From: Gordius sp. MW1
Lineage: Eukaryota > Nematomorpha > Gordioida > Gordea > Gordiidae
Reading direction: 5' to 3'
Length of the DNA: 64,000 nt
Assembly: GCA_964036665.1 (NCBI GenBank)
Contig: OZ038529.1
Location: 19,106,060-19,170,059 of the forward strand
The stretch's first letter is position 1. Every line of letters begins with the position of its first letter. Of this stretch, positions 10,467-24,041 are shown one piece after another. Position numbers and translations under genes: made by a program. The notes under the pieces are model-generated. The model did not search any database. It was not told where the DNA came from and saw only the letters and a list, made by a program, of their open reading frames with translations.

Positions 10467-10767
10467 GTTAAATTGCCTTTAAAAATGCAAGGACTTTTTT
10501 CTGCTGTTACTAATTTCTCTGGATGGGCGTTAATATAATGAGCACGTGTATTAGTAACCGACGTTTTAATACTAAAAGTTCTTGAACACTTAAAACATTT
10601 TTTTTCGACTTTTGGGGTGTTAAAGTATAAACCTTTTTAGATTTTGGAGAAATTATAATAATGGTTGTATTTAAATCGTGGTCAGTTGAAGAAGAGGAAG
10701 TGGATAAAGACATTAAAAAAGAGAGCGAAAAATTAATTTTCTTTTTCTCAATGAATAAAAATAACAT

Positions 10768-11235
10768 AACATGAGTGAGTCTGAGTACGCATAAAAGTTC
10801 ACTCTATTGTTTTCCTTTTCATTAAAACATAATCGCCATGATGGGATATGGATTAACTTAAGGGGAGGGGGAGTTTAATGTTTTTATTCTCCAAAACATG
10901 GGCGTAGGGCATAACCAGGTTGAATTAGGGGGGGGGGGCGAAACGGTTAAAATAAAAGTTCAATTAGGGAGGGGCAAAATAAAAAAAAATTATTAATTTG
11001 AAAGGGTTTTTTTTACATGAAAATTTTTTTTCATCATTCAGAGGGGGGGGAGGGCGAGTTATTGATAAAATAAATGTAGAAGCAATGCAAAATATTTAAA
11101 TTAAAGTCATACACTTAATTAAATTTATATTAAAATAAGTCGTAGTTAGATGGTAAGATAGGGCAAAAAAATTATATTCAGATGTATTTTAATATTTAAT
11201 AAAAATAAAATAAACAATTAAAAAAATTATTCCCA
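10768..11235. other. AT-rich spacer with G runs
   Basis: No gene seen. It contains several G runs (near 10862, 10928, 11044) and, near 10901, GGGCGTAGGGCATAACCAGG, a damaged end of the GGCGTAGCC MITE family. Confidence 0.6.
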
Positions 11236-11425
11236 GTGTTAGCGCAGGTGCTATAGCTCTAGCGCATTTAAGTGCTATCGGCTATAGCTTTAGCGCCTCA
11301 AACCTCCCATCTCCTATAGCTCATAGCACCTCAAACCTACCATAGCTCTAGCGCCTCAAACCTCCCACTCCTATAGCTTATAGCACCTCAAACCTCCCAT
11401 CTCCTATAGCTTATAGCACTTAAAG
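11236..11425. repeat. Minisatellite in array unit 1
   Basis: Irregular tandem repeat of CTATAGCT(C/T)ATAGCACCTC and AAACCTCCCATCTC words. About five copies, units roughly 28-40 bp, mixing a CTAGCGC variant with an ATAGCAC variant. The same block is at about 23698-23887 in unit 2. Confidence 0.8.
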
Positions 11426-11579
11426 TGACTATGTGCTAGTAGACATAGCGTATTTAATAGGCTATTCCCATGAGGGAGGTGCTAAGCGCGCTAGTGCTAA
11501 GCGTTTTCCCATCACTATTTTCCACATCCCCTCCTTACCTAAATAACATCTGTCCCTTATAAATCAATTTCCTAATAGC

Positions 11580-11945
11580 TAGTGTTGTAAAGCGCTCCCT
11601 ACGATCTGCTGAGGTGGTATTGTAGTCTTAATAAAAGAGCCAAACATCATTGTTAGTCTCTTTTTCTTGTGAATACATTCAATGTGGGTGTGTTGCAACA
11701 ACCACTAGCGTATTATTTTTCTATAAAGACCCTCATGACTTGGGTTGGGAGGTGTTAGCTAGTTGTTATTGTCATCAACACGGTGTGTGCTGTGCGTGCA
11801 GTCAAGTATACTAATCTAAGCTATCTTTAGATGGTAAACTGGTATTAACTAAGACTATGTTAATTAATACAATAGAATGTACCGGACATTAAACTTTTAC
11901 TCCTCTTAAAACAATTAAACCAGCGGCGTACGCAGGATTTTATTT
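11580..11945. repeat. Partial second copy of the TAGTGTTGT element (unit 1)
   Basis: Starts TAGTGTTGTAAAGCGC and follows the left 400 bp of the element at 6211 (shared GGTATTGTAGTCTTA, TTAGCTAGTTGTTATTGTCAT, GTACCGGACA), with many substitutions and small indels. It ends in the left end of the same nested MITE (CAGCGGCGTACGCAGG at 11921). The right end is missing. The unit 2 equivalent is at about 24042-24407. Confidence 0.75.
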
Positions 11946-12475
11946 TATTTTTTTCAAATTTTTTCTATAATAACAAATATATTTTATAGGAAAAAATAAA
12001 ATTTTGCAATTTGATAAAAGTTTTACATATTTAATGTAGCATCCATGTGAGTTTGTCCAACCAAATTTCGATTTTACATTCTGTTGAGGCTGATGTATTG
12101 AATTGAATATATTGTTTCATTTCCGATAAAACGAAAACAAATTATTTTAAAATAAGCATTAAGCTTTATACTTTTAATCTTCCGAATTAAAGTGCCCGCC
12201 CGCCCGTTTTTTCATAAAAATTTGTTGTCTAATATTTTTTCAAACTTATACTTCAAATTTTAATTTATTTTTTATAATAATTTTTTAAATAATTAAAAAA
12301 TAGAATTAATGCCCGATGCCCCAGTATCCCTATTTTAACTCAAAATTTCAATAAATTTATGAAACTCTCATTGTAAAACTAATAACCGAATCGTGTGTTA
12401 GTTATAATGATGCTTACATTACATTTACAACTCGTAGCGAGGTATTCATGCCATAAGTTAGTAAATATATAAATA
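11946..12475. other. Unit end spacer
   Basis: AT-rich, no gene seen. It runs up to the 3' end of the next Helitron copy. The array junction itself has no inserted bases, because the end of one unit flows directly into the next. Confidence 0.6.
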
Positions 12476-13558
12476 CTAGCTGACCCGGCAAACGTTGCTT
12501 TGCTATATGTACATTCGTTAGTTATATTTTTTATAACATCTTCTAATTTCGAGTCAGGATCTTATAATTTTAAATAAAAAATGGAATGCTGGCCAGCAAT
12601 TTCCAAAATATAAATTTAAAATTATTATATTGATAACAACATAATTAAACATAATTAAATAATGTGTTAATATACTTACCTAAAACAAATCCCTGATCCG
12701 TTTAAAACCTGCCATCCCTCCTCTCCACCCCACCGTCCTTTTAATTGATCTAAAATAATATACAATAATCAACACAATATTTCCAATATTTAAAGTTTTA
12801 ACATAATTAAATCATATATATTGTATTAATATACTTACCTAAACAAATCCCTGATCCGGTACGCCATCCCTTCTCCTCACGCCACTGTCCTATGAATGGA
12901 TACGATTCTTGTATAAAATAATCGACACAATATTTCAAATATTTAAAGTTTAACTTAATTAAATCATCTATAATGTATTGATATACTTACCGAAACGATA
13001 AAAAAAATCCCTGATCCGTTTTACTTCACAATTAATCTCTAAGTGCTATGGAGTATACAATATTTTTAGTTAGACCGTCTTTAGCCAACACAAACAAACT
13101 GGATGGTTTACCCACGCGAGAACATGCCACATATAGTTGTCCGTGGGAAAAGCATGGTGTGCTCAAGCTAAGCCACAAATAGACATTGTTTGGCCATGGG
13201 CTTTATTAATTGTCATTGCGAAAGCTAATCTAATCGGAAATTAAATGCGTTTGAATTGAATGGGTACATCTGAGGGAAAAATAGGAATTCGTGGCAGCAA
13301 TATATTTTCACCGCGAAATTTGCCATTCAATATAGTGACTTCTATAGAGTTTTGTAATAATTTTTTGATTACTAATCGTGTGCCATTGCAAAGCCGTGGT
13401 GGGTTTAGGTTACGAAGTAAAATTACAGGAGATCCGACCTTTAGCTGTAAAATGCCTGGCAAATCCAAGGAACTCAAAAACTCAATCGAATAATTTACAA
13501 CTTCGTTGCCATCACATACTGTATCGACAGATTTGTATGATATTAAGTCACCTGGCAA

Positions 13559-14314
13559 CTACAGTTGTATCTTGGAATTTAAATCATTGACGTCCACATT
13601 TTTTGCTGCTAATATTGCTCTTTCTGCCAGCGAATCAAGATTGCTGTATTCTGTGTTAAGATTTGGAAATACAGGGTCAATGAAAGCTGTTTGCGTCTCT
13701 ACAATTGTGCAAAAATCCGATGGTAATTTCATGCATTCAGTATTTTCATGTAAAGCACATTTTCCATCACCAATATTTAACAGTTGTCTTGAAAAAATTT
13801 TAGCAGATGCATCTCTAAGCATTTGAACACGCATGTTTACTTTAAGCTGTAGTTTCACAACATAACACCAAAGTGAGGATGACTTTAAGCAGGCGTTGAT
13901 CTCATCAGCGTACGTTGAACGCGGAATAACGGGAAGTGTTTGTCGAAAATCACCTGAAAGCAGTAAAAGAGTACCGCCAAAAAGTCTGTCGTTGTTCTTT
14001 AGATCCTTCAATGTCCTCTTTAATGCCTCAAGCGAATGTTTGTGTGCCATAGTGCATTCATCCCAGATGATAACTTTACATTGTTTGAGCACTCTGGCCA
14101 TGGACGATTGTTTTTTTATGTTGCACATCGCTTCAGGGTTATTTTGAATATTAAGTGGAAGCTTAAATACTGAATGAGATGTTCTGCTTCCATCTAATAA
14201 ATTAGCTGAAATGCCAGATGAAGCAACGGCCAAGGCGATGCCATTTTTTGATCGTATCTCAGTAAGAATTAGCGAAATTAGAAATGTTTTGCCAGTCCCT
14301 CCCGGTGCATCCAA
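13559..14314 (-). pseudogene. Helitron helicase domain, copy 2
   Basis: Identical in predicted protein to the unit 1 helicase piece, with Walker A GGTGKT and Walker B IIWDE. It is bounded by the same two in-frame stops. Confidence 0.88.
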
Positions 14315-15191
14315 AAAAAAGAAACCTCATTGTCCTTCAGAAATTGCAAGCAAAATGCGGTCGTAAATGATTTTTTGTTCATTAGTGAGTAGCGGGACAT
14401 TGCGAATAACGAATGCTGCCAATTCTATAGTATTGTATTGTAGTTCACGATTCATATCAGTATTGAGTAAATCAGATGAATTTTGATTTGGAGACCGCAT
14501 ACCGAAATGGCTGATGTTTAAATTGGCGATGACAATGCATAGATCCTCAATAGCTATTAATGCTTCATTGTACATGGAGTCGGTGAATGGTATCGTTAGA
14601 TCGTTGCTCATATGACGATATCGATGCTATATATCATCATTCATAGAATCTTTGTGATTATCCCACAACGTTTGTGCTCGGACAGGCAAACATGTAGTCA
14701 ACACTATGGCGAAAAGTAGACGAATTTGCGCTCCTGTACAGTTTAATGATGCTTCAGTAAGCATACTGTCCCAATTATTGTCGTCTTCTAGCAATCCTAA
14801 TGCAAGTCATGCATCTTATAGGTTGGATACTGTTGTCCATTTACTTCACGGATATCATAAAAAGACAAAGGGCCGGTGACATTAACCAACAACAGGCGCA
14901 GATAAAAGCAGTCTGTCTTGGATTGACTGTATACACGACCTAAATTTTGATTTAAATAAACCGGGGCATGCATCAACTTGTGTGCTGCGCGGCATTCATT
15001 TTCTCGATTGCGTCCACGTAAAATAGCGCGGTACTTCTGAATAAAGTAGTGTTCGTGCGAAGGCACCAAAATCATCGGAGGAATTACACAAAGCAAAAAA
15101 AGCTGTTAGTGTGGTGTTTGGTGGATTTATTGAACGATCAAAAGCCGTCTCGTTTGTGAAAAAAACTGTTGGCCGTTTTCAAGATGAACAG

Positions 15192-16244
15192 CTAAATGAA
15201 TAACTGCTGGATGACGTTCATGAATTGGAAACCCGAAGATTCGCCAATAGCTTCATTGGAGCTGATATATCGTCCAATTTGGTAGTTGGTGATTTCATCA
15301 CTGTCATTCAATGGCGTAGCATTCACATTGGTATTTTCAACTCTAAATACAGCCATATCACTTTCTTTATCAATATATTTGCAAATGTATTTTATGCTTT
15401 TGACCGAATCGCAGAACTCAACATTAATATGAGCATTGAATGTTTTACAGAGGATAGGTAAGTATGGTACTACCCAACGATTGTCGATGTTAATGTCTGC
15501 GTTACTGATAGTTTTACTAAATGATTGTCCGCCATCATCGGTACTTCTTCGACGATATATAGGATATCCGTCCCCATGTGTGATCGTATCGTTGGTGAAA
15601 TCTTTAGGAAAACGTTTTGTACACTTTTCATCTAACATGCAAGGCGATGAAGGATTTAAAGCACCGCATGGGCCATGAATCATATTTTTGGTGACAATAT
15701 CAAACAATAATTGATCAGTAGAAGGATTTGGTATTTCTGCGGATACTAAACTATCTATTATTTCTGGGCGTATTTTGTCAATGAACCAAATAAAAATATG
15801 TGCATGAGGTAATCCACGCTTTTGCCACTCAACCGAATACATCCAACAACGTGCGGGGCCAAATATGTGTAATTTTGTAATAAATTTAACGAAAGACCTT
15901 AATTTTTGTTTAAACACACGGGCTATTATGTCATGACGATGTATTGAATTTTGTCCTGGTAAGAGTAACGATGTAATTTCCTGCCATTTTGGGTTACATG
16001 TAAAGGTGATAAATAAACATGGTCGTCCGTATTCGCGTACGTAAGCCATGGCATCCTGTATGTATTCTTGCATGTGACGCGGACTACCTACGTACGATGA
16101 TGGTAGAATAATGGAGCCACCAATTTCGGCAGCGTCAGAGTTGGTAGCGATAGCGTCTCGCAGATGGATGTATTCTTCAGCTCGCAGCTTTTTCTGGTTA
16201 TAACGTAAGAAGCGTAAGCGCTCGCTCTCAGTCTTCACATACAT
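15192..16244 (-). pseudogene. Helitron Rep domain, copy 2
   Basis: Identical in predicted protein to the Rep piece of unit 1, including the HUH motif and the tyrosine pair. Confidence 0.88.
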
Positions 16245-18662
16245 ATCTATAATGAACTGCTGGCAAAGCTCTCAACAGCGTAGAATGATGTTGTCTTCAC
16301 CGTTTCTAATCAACAAACGGTAGGCATAATAATCCATCGATCTCACTTTTTTGCTTGTTTCAGCTCCTGTGATATGATACATACAAAAAAGTTAAAAATG
16401 AGTAGTCATGTTTTATGTTGTATAAAATACCATTTCGGGGATCCCGTTGTTTAATGTTTATAAAATAACCGTCTTGCCCCTTCCAAAAATGAGCGGATAT
16501 TGGAGAGCGTCATAGGAACGGTGGGTATAAGGAATGAACTGTAGATTATCATCTCTTTTTCGAATCACTATTTGGCGCGAACGGTCGCCAATCATGATTC
16601 CAGCAACATCGTCAACAACAGGTGCATTAAATCTACGTATATGCGGTCCCACAGGCGTTTTATCAGGATAGATGACAATAGCGTGTTTGTCACTTAGTAA
16701 TTTGGGCATGTGTGCTTTAAATAATTTTAACAATTTATTGTGCTCAGTCAACAGAACGTCCAGATCGCTGACGATGCGCCTGGCAAAAGGTGAATTAATT
16801 AATTGTAGCCGCAACGTGCATCTACGCGATTGGCTAGTGCGCGTTCAGAGTCCTCACCACCCATAAAGTAAATTTGTAAAAATTTATAGGAATCGTTTGG
16901 CATTGGCAGCAGTGAGCCAACTTTGTGAAAAACTTGGCCTTTTATTTTGAACGTTGAATTAAATAGCTGACCGTTTCCAGCATCAGTTTTATTAACTATT
17001 TCTGTTGCTCCGAACGATGTCATTTGGAAGCATGAATTAAATGTGCGAATTGACTTTAGGAATAGGCTAGAATCAGGATCCGTGCCAATTAGTAAGCCGT
17101 GCAATGGTTCAGGTGGTGCTTCCATTGCCGTTAGTTGTACTTTTCCTGATGCGCAACACATCCCTGGTGGCTCATTTTTAAATTTAAGTGCATGACAATG
17201 TGGACATTCCTTGTCTATAGTACCAATTACCACTTTGGAATGAGCGTAATATTCAACGTCAGGCTCATAATGGAATGCTAGTCGGAGGAATGAAGCTGAT
17301 GTAAATGCTCGATGTACTTGTTGGAGTTGTTGGTTAATAGCTCTACGTGTGTGTTAAACACGAAGCGGCGCTCTTGTCTTTAGTCTAATCTTCTTTGTAG
17401 ATTTAGTTCAACTCTAGTCTCTTGCGATTGTGATTCACGGAATAAAGCCCTACTAACACGCACATCTGCATTATTTTGTAAAAGTTGTTCATCTGTTCTC
17501 TGAGCTCGTTTATTGCGCAAGACTGCATTTTGTTTTGTTCGACGATCTAAATTGGCTCCTTTGCGTTTTGCAGGCATTGATAACTGTAAATAATTAAAAT
17601 AATGGCAATTTATTGATAACACCTACACTTATTATGAAGGTTAGAGACTCCCAATTTTTGCTTATCAATGCTATTTATAATCAAAGTTAATTTTAATAAT
17701 ACATTGTCACTTCAAGAATTTAAATCATAGTACACTTTTCCAGTAAATGACAGAAGAAGATAAAGGAATGTACACTTTTCCAGTAAATGACAAAAGAAGA
17801 TAAAGGAATGTACACTTTTCCAGTAAATGACAGAAGAAGCCAAAGGAATGTTAGGGTTTCTAAATGTTGGGGTATTTCAAATATGATTAGTTTTTAATTT
17901 GATGCTGTTTAAAAATTAAAAATGTATTAAAAGATATATTATTAGAAAAAGTTAAATGAATACTCAATAGTACACTTTTCCAGTAAATGACAGAAGAAGC
18001 CAAAGGAATGTTAGGGTTTCTAAATGTTGGGGTATTCCAAATATGATTAGTTTTTAATTTGATGCTGTTTAAAAATTAAAAATGTATTAAAAGATATTTT
18101 ATTAAAAAAAGTTAAATGATTACTCAATAGCACACTTTTCCAGTATATGAAGGTTTCACAGTTATTGTTCAAGTTGATGCTCAAATTTGGGATACCATTT
18201 GAATTGATGACGTCATAAGGCCTTTGGTGATTGACATATAGGGTGACTGACAATACATATAAATCAATATTATTGGACCGATTTATCATTTGGGAGGTTA
18301 AAAAATAGATAACAACCGATTCTCATACCTACCGAATATGCATGCAAAGTTTCATGAGAATCGGTTAAGCCGTTTAAGAGGAGTTCAGGAACAAACACTA
18401 TGACACGTGATTTTTATATATTAGATAAATTAAATAAACATTTATTTATCCACAGTGTTGCGATTTTATGTTAAAAGAAATTTAATAGTACAAAGTACCT
18501 CTCCCTCTCATGCATGATTTGTTTCATTAAGGTGATGGTTTAATGTAATATGGCATATGTGGCGGTCATATAAAAACAAACAATTTAGGACCATGGGGGA
18601 GGGAATTATTAAAAAAGGGACCTTACACTAGGGAAGCGCATCTTACGATGTACCCTTATAAT

Positions 18663-19733
18663 TAGTGTTGTGACGGGCGCGCTAGATAGCGCGCCCTAGG
18701 GTGTGCTGAGGGGGTATTGTAGTCTTATGAAAAAGAGCCACACCCACACTGTTAGTCTCCTTTTCTGGTGAAGACATTAGTGTGGGTGTGTTAAATACCG
18801 ACCATTAGTAGTCTATTATTTTTTCATAGAGACCCGATAGACCCTTAGATACATGCTAAGGGGGTGTTATTAGCTAGTTGTTATTGTCATCATTATCAAC
18901 ACGATGTGTGCTGTCGTTGTGCGTGCAGTGCAGTCAAATTTGTTAATCTAAGCTATCCTATCTATAAGTGTAAGTAAACTAATATAAAAATAGAATTTTC
19001 TAAGTACCGGACAGGACATTCAACTTACTTTTATTATAACAATTTAGTCAGGGGCGTACGCAGGATTGTTTAAATTTTTTTTTTTGGGGGGGGGGGGGGG
19101 GTGGGTGTAACCGGAAGGGAGGGTTACAATATCAAATAAATTGTATCTAAACTTGGTGTTTTTGTTATGCCCCTCCAAAAATAGATTGTTCTTAAGCCCT
19201 TGTCAATTTTACACACTGTAACAAGTAAAAGCACAACATACATTTTATTTCAAAAAAAAATAGTTACAAAAAAATTTAACCATGAAAATTTTATAACCCC
19301 CTCCTTCAAAAAATCCTTCTTATGTTTCTAGGTTTTTATGTCCTAAAGTCTTTGATGTAACTAAACCATAATATTTTAACCCATTTAATTTAGTTATTAA
19401 TCAAAAAACTTATCATTCCTACTCCCCCCCCCCCCTCATTTACGCCACTGATTTATCCACAGTGTTGCTATTTTATGTTAAAAAAAGTAAATAGTACAAC
19501 CCTCATGCCTTATATGTTTCATCAATGTGATGGTTAATGTGACTAATGAAATGGCACATGTGGCGGTTCTATTTTCTACAATTTAGGACCATGGGGGAGG
19601 GGATTAGTAAAAAAAACGGACCTTACACTAGGCAAGCGCGTCTTACGAGGGACCTTTATAAGGGTGTGGCTTCTTAGTCTCTTTCTTTCTATAAAGGCGT
19701 GGGTGTAAAATGGCGCGCCGCATAACAACACTA
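18663..19733. mobile_element. Non-autonomous hAT-like element, copy 2
   Basis: Same element in unit 2, with the same ends and the same CTTATAAT flanks. It is slightly longer because of a longer G run. Confidence 0.8.
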
Positions 19734-20482
19734 CTTATAATGGTGATGGTACTTAGTCTGTTTACCCCTTTTAAAACGATGGTCAAAGATGACTCATAGC
19801 TTTACTATCGCTTTACACCACAATAATTTATAACAATTAAAATTAAAAACTTTCCCCTTTGTACTAATCCGTAGCTAATTAATTATTTTTACTATATCTT
19901 TTCCTTTCATCCATTAAATTTACGTCAATTAACCCGTAGAAAATAGTGAAATGAAAAAATTGAAACAAGTCAAATATTTTGATTAATTTTTTGTGCATTT
20001 TTGGTGGCTGTGTGTGGCTAGCTTTAATTAATATTGTTCTGTCAAATCCGTTCTTCCCCCCCCCCATGTCCTCTTATACAAAAGTTAAGCATTGCCCCCC
20101 CCATCCCTTGGTAAAACTGCGTATCTCATACATACTCGATTCCCCCCCTCCTTTATTTATACATTAATCGCAAGTCCGTTGATTGTGAGATTCTTTTGAT
20201 CTTACAAGCGTTAAAACATCTGCTGTATTTCTTGTACTGATTTTAATTAAAGACTCTTTTGTTCGTTAGAATGTAAATTTATTTAGGTCTACACAACCCC
20301 CCTCCCTGGCCTTACTATTGTATATGTGGTATATCTCTTATCCTTTTCATTTAATTGTACCTACGTGTGTGTTATTTCCCCCCCCCCCCACGCGCTTGTA
20401 CGTGTTTGTGATTTCTATCAACACGCATCATTGAATTTTGTAACGCGTTTCAATCGTTTTTTATTCTGTGATTTTTCTTAAT

Positions 20483-20520
<38 letters not shown>

Positions 20521-20913
20521 GTAAAGAAAGAAATAAAAGTAAGTTTCACTTTGGGGGAGGCAAGGTTTATCCTACCACAGGCCCAATATTCTCCTGATTC
20601 CCCTTCAAACCTTTTAAATCGTGTTCCCGCGGGCCTTTCCTTTTTCTTTATTCCGCCGCGCGGGACATGATATGTTCTATTTTACTTATTTATTTTTTAA
20701 AATATATTAATCTAATAAACGATAGCAAAACCTCTGACCAAAGAAAAAAATATACGTTAGTTAAGGAAAAATTATGAATGCAGTCATTTGGTAAAAATAT
20801 TAAAGAAAATTTAAATATTACACAAAATTAAATAATTAAGAAAAAGATAGAAATAGTGCCATCTATAGTATATTTTATACAAAATAAATGTAATATTTTA
20901 TACAAGTAAAATT

Positions 20914-20949
20914 ATATTAATTCTCAATCCATGGATTGAGAATTAATAT
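20914..20949. repeat. 36-bp perfect palindrome (unit 2)
   Basis: Identical to the palindrome of unit 1. Confidence 0.92.
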
Positions 20950-21717
20950 TAAGAGTGCTCATTTCCTTGAAAAATTAATTATTATATTCCCATATAATTT
21001 ACCTTATTTGCTTGTTGTAACATTATATAAGAACTATTCCAACGGGTATTATTTGCCAAAGGAATAAGGGCCTTTGAATGGTTGTACCATTCTGCCTTCA
21101 TCGCTGATTTATAATGTATCGAATGAATTAAACGATTAATTTTTTCTAAAAATGGAGTAATGACCCGTAATCCTTCACTAGCTATAATGTTCATAACGTG
21201 AACACCACACCTAAACGGCATTTTAGTTCTTAATATGCTTATGGCGTTGAGTTCGTTATTTGCATTATCTGTGGTGATTGATATCACTTTGGCCTCAATC
21301 TGGAATTCGGCTAAAACTTTGCGAATTTCCCTCCCTGTATGGGGGGGGGGGGTGAAGGCATCGGGACAATTTGCAGTAAAATGTTTTCCATAACCCATAC
21401 TTTGTTAATATAATGTAGAGTAGGGTGATACCATCTATGTAATATACACCATTGATGCTTTTCCACAAATCTGTCGTTAGTGCTAGATGGGTTGTGATCG
21501 TCCTGAGATTGTTGGTTATCGTCTGTTTAGTGGCCTCGTATAAATCCTGTAGTCTATCCTTGGCGGTTTTTTTCCACCATAAATTAATGTTTTAATTGAC
21601 GCAAGCGAACATGCTCTTCAAACTAGGACTATCATAAGTGGAAAAGGGCAAGTTATTTCCTATAACATGATCCAAAAATTTTGAATTCAACAATTCATTT
21701 TGTTCGTTTGTTAAATT

Positions 21718-22927
21718 CAGTCTTGTTAACGCTCCTTTTTAAAGTAGCGATTCCCGCTCCCGCTCCTACCTTCTCAAAAGGAGCGAACTCCCGCTCCCGC
21801 TACTACATATTAAAAGGAGCGCTTCCGCTCCAACTAATGGAGCGGCGCTCCATAACCGCTCCTTTGATTTTCATTTTTTTAGTAGGTACACGAAACAACA
21901 TCATATTTTTTTATCAAAACGTTTTATTTATATTATATGATAATCAAAATATTTATAATATTTTATTAGCTTTTAAAAGTAATAAATTTTCTAAATGAGA
22001 ATCTAACAAACACCCACGCCTCTCCCCTAAGACCTGTTTTGCGATACTAAATAGGCGCTCCACAGGAGCACTAGAGGGAAGCGCGGTATTGTATTTAATA
22101 TAAATATTTTTTAATTCATTAAATTGTTCAAAAATAGTAATTTTGCTCTCATTATCTAAAAAATATCTATCCAATATATTATTTTCATGGTAATCGATTT
22201 CATGGAATCCAAAGAAATCTTCCAAATCATTGTAAGGTTCCCGTGAACTAGTTGTAGCTATTTTTCCGCCGGGTATTTGTTTCCTTAAATAATTAATTAA
22301 TCTGGTGTTTTTTTAAATTAAAGCTGCTGATTTTAGAGAAATAAATCATTTTGTTATTAATGCACAATAGGCATTTCGCCTTTAATCTGACTTTATCATC
22401 TGTATCAATAAGCTTGAAATATTTTTTAAATGGTGGAAATGGAAATTCCACTTCGGTTTCTTCTTCATATTCTATAATCTCTATCTCTAGATTCATAATA
22501 AAACTATTTTTTATTATATATCTATAAAATAAAAATTAAATTAATATGACTTACAGTTAAAAGGTTTTCCAAAAAAAACTCAATATAAAAAAGGAAAAAC
22601 AGATGTTTAATGTTTCAAATGATTAGATGAAAAATCAAAATAAAACTCGGCTCAAAATTTAATAATGAATAAATTAAATTTACATAAAATTATATTTTCA
22701 TTAAATTTTAATTAACAAACATTATTAATATTTAAAAAAATAATATATTTTATATATTAAATTTAAAGGGGCGGAGAAGCGGCGCTCCTCCGCTCCAGCC
22801 CTAAAAGGAGCGACTCCCGCTCCCGCTCCTCATTTTTAAAAAGGAGTGGCGCTCCAGCTTTTTTTTAAACAAAATGTAGCGGCGCTCAGGAGCGCCGCTC
22901 CTGTAGCGCCGCTCCTTAACAAGACTG
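21718..22927 (-). mobile_element. hAT derivative nested in hAT relic, copy 2
   Basis: Same element in unit 2, with the GTTAAATT duplication at 21710-21717 and 22928-22935. Confidence 0.87.
21953..22496 (-). pseudogene. Internally deleted hAT transposase (copy 2)
   Basis: Same two pieces as in unit 1, with identical predicted proteins (21953-22225 and 22293-22496). Confidence 0.85.
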
Positions 22928-23697
22928 GTTAAATTGCCTTTAAAAATGCAAGGACTTTTTTCTGCTGTTACTAATTTCTCTGGATGGGCGTTAATATAAT
23001 GAGCACGTGTATTAGTAACCGACGTTTTAATACTAAAAGTTCTTGAACACTTAAAACATTTTTTTTCGACTTTTGGGGTGTTAAAGTATAAACCTTTTTA
23101 GATTTTGGAGAAATTATAATAATGGTTGTATTTAAATCGTGGTCAGTTGAAGAAGAGGAAGTGGATAAAGACATTAAAAAAGAGAGCGAAAAATTAATTT
23201 TCTTTTTCTCAATGAATAAAAATAACATAACATGAGTGAGTCTGAGTACGCATAAAAGTTCACTCTATTGTTTTCCTTTTCATTAAAACATAATCGCCAT
23301 GATGGGATATGGATTAACTTAAGGGGAGGGGGAGTTTAATGTTTTTATTCTCCAAAACATGGGCGTAGGGCATAACCAGGTTGAATTAGGGGGGGGGGGG
23401 CGAAACGGTTAAAATAAAAGTTCAATTAGGGAGGGGCAAAATAAAAAAAAATTATTAATTTGAAAGGGTTTTTTTTACATGAAAATTTTTTTTCATCATT
23501 CAGAGGGGGGGGAGGGCGAGTTATTGATAAAATAAATGTAGAAGCAATGCAAAATATTTAAATTAAAGTCATACACTTAATTAAATTTATATTAAAATAA
23601 GTCGTAGTTAGATGGTAAGATAGGGCAAAAAAATTATATTCAGATGTATTTTAATATTTAATAAAAATAAAATAAACAATTAAAAAAATTATTCCCA

Positions 23698-23887
23698 GTG
23701 TTAGCGCAGGTGCTATAGCTCTAGCGCATTTAAGTGCTATCGGCTATAGCTTTAGCGCCTCAAACCTCCCATCTCCTATAGCTCATAGCACCTCAAACCT
23801 ACCATAGCTCTAGCGCCTCAAACCTCCCACTCCTATAGCTTATAGCACCTCAAACCTCCCATCTCCTATAGCTTATAGCACTTAAAG
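23698..23887. repeat. Minisatellite in array unit 2
   Basis: Same irregular tandem repeat as in unit 1. Confidence 0.8.
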
Positions 23888-24041
23888 TGACTATGTGCTA
23901 GTAGACATAGCGTATTTAATAGGCTATTCCCATGAGGGAGGTGCTAAGCGCGCTAGTGCTAAGCGTTTTCCCATCACTATTTTCCACATCCCCTCCTTAC
24001 CTAAATAACATCTGTCCCTTATAAATCAATTTCCTAATAGC

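Larger units (their letters stand above)
8528..10713 (-). pseudogene. hAT transposase, decayed, split by a nested insertion (copy 1)
   Basis: Outer hAT relic on the minus strand. The N-terminal part (10475-10713) starts MSLSTSSSS and then, in another frame, encodes a BED-type zinc finger (KCFKCSRTF ... HYINAH, a C-x2-C and H-x4-H pattern). Its codons run to GNL at the insertion point and resume at 9260 with TNEQNELLNSKFLDHVIGNN, so the nested element at 9261-10466 interrupts the gene. The middle part includes LALTTDLWKS and, in 8528-8941, TTDNANNE, CGVHVMNIIA and LANNTRWNS, all hAT core motifs. A frameshift lies near 8941 and a stop near 9136. The C-terminal dimerisation region is missing. 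Confidence 0.82.
1..12458. repeat. Tandem array unit 1 (12.46 kb)
   Basis: First visible copy of a head-to-tail repeat. Position 1 matches 12459 and 24921, and the match continues almost base for base through the whole unit. The order inside is Helitron (18-5973), hAT-like element (6211-7272), a low-complexity stretch with homopolymer G/C runs and a TA microsatellite, a palindrome (8460-8495), a decayed hAT transposase (8528-10713) holding a nested hAT derivative (9261-10466), and a minisatellite (11236-11425). Copies differ mainly in homopolymer length, TA-repeat length and a few small indels. The array may extend left of the window. Confidence 0.95.
13032..17577 (-). pseudogene. Helitron RepHel pseudogene, copy 2
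   Basis: Same broken gene as at 574-5125, with the same frameshifts and stops. The Rep piece is at 15192-16244 (350 codons, all catalytic residues intact) and the helicase pieces are at 13559-14314 and 14327-14611. The only coding difference noticed is loss of six bases near 16581, removing Ala-Ser from the Helitron-like N domain without shifting the frame. Confidence 0.88.
12476..18425 (-). mobile_element. Helitron, copy 2
   Basis: Same ends as copy 1 (CTAG at the low coordinate, TC at the high coordinate). It is 6 bp shorter because of the in-frame deletion near 16581. It is part of the tandem unit, not an independent insertion, because its flanks are identical to those of copy 1. Confidence 0.9.
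20982..23174 (-). pseudogene. hAT transposase, decayed (copy 2)
   Basis: Same relic in unit 2, again split by the nested element (21718-22927). The G run in the middle part is longer by three bases (one Pro codon), so the local frame of 20982-21398 is kept. Confidence 0.8.
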
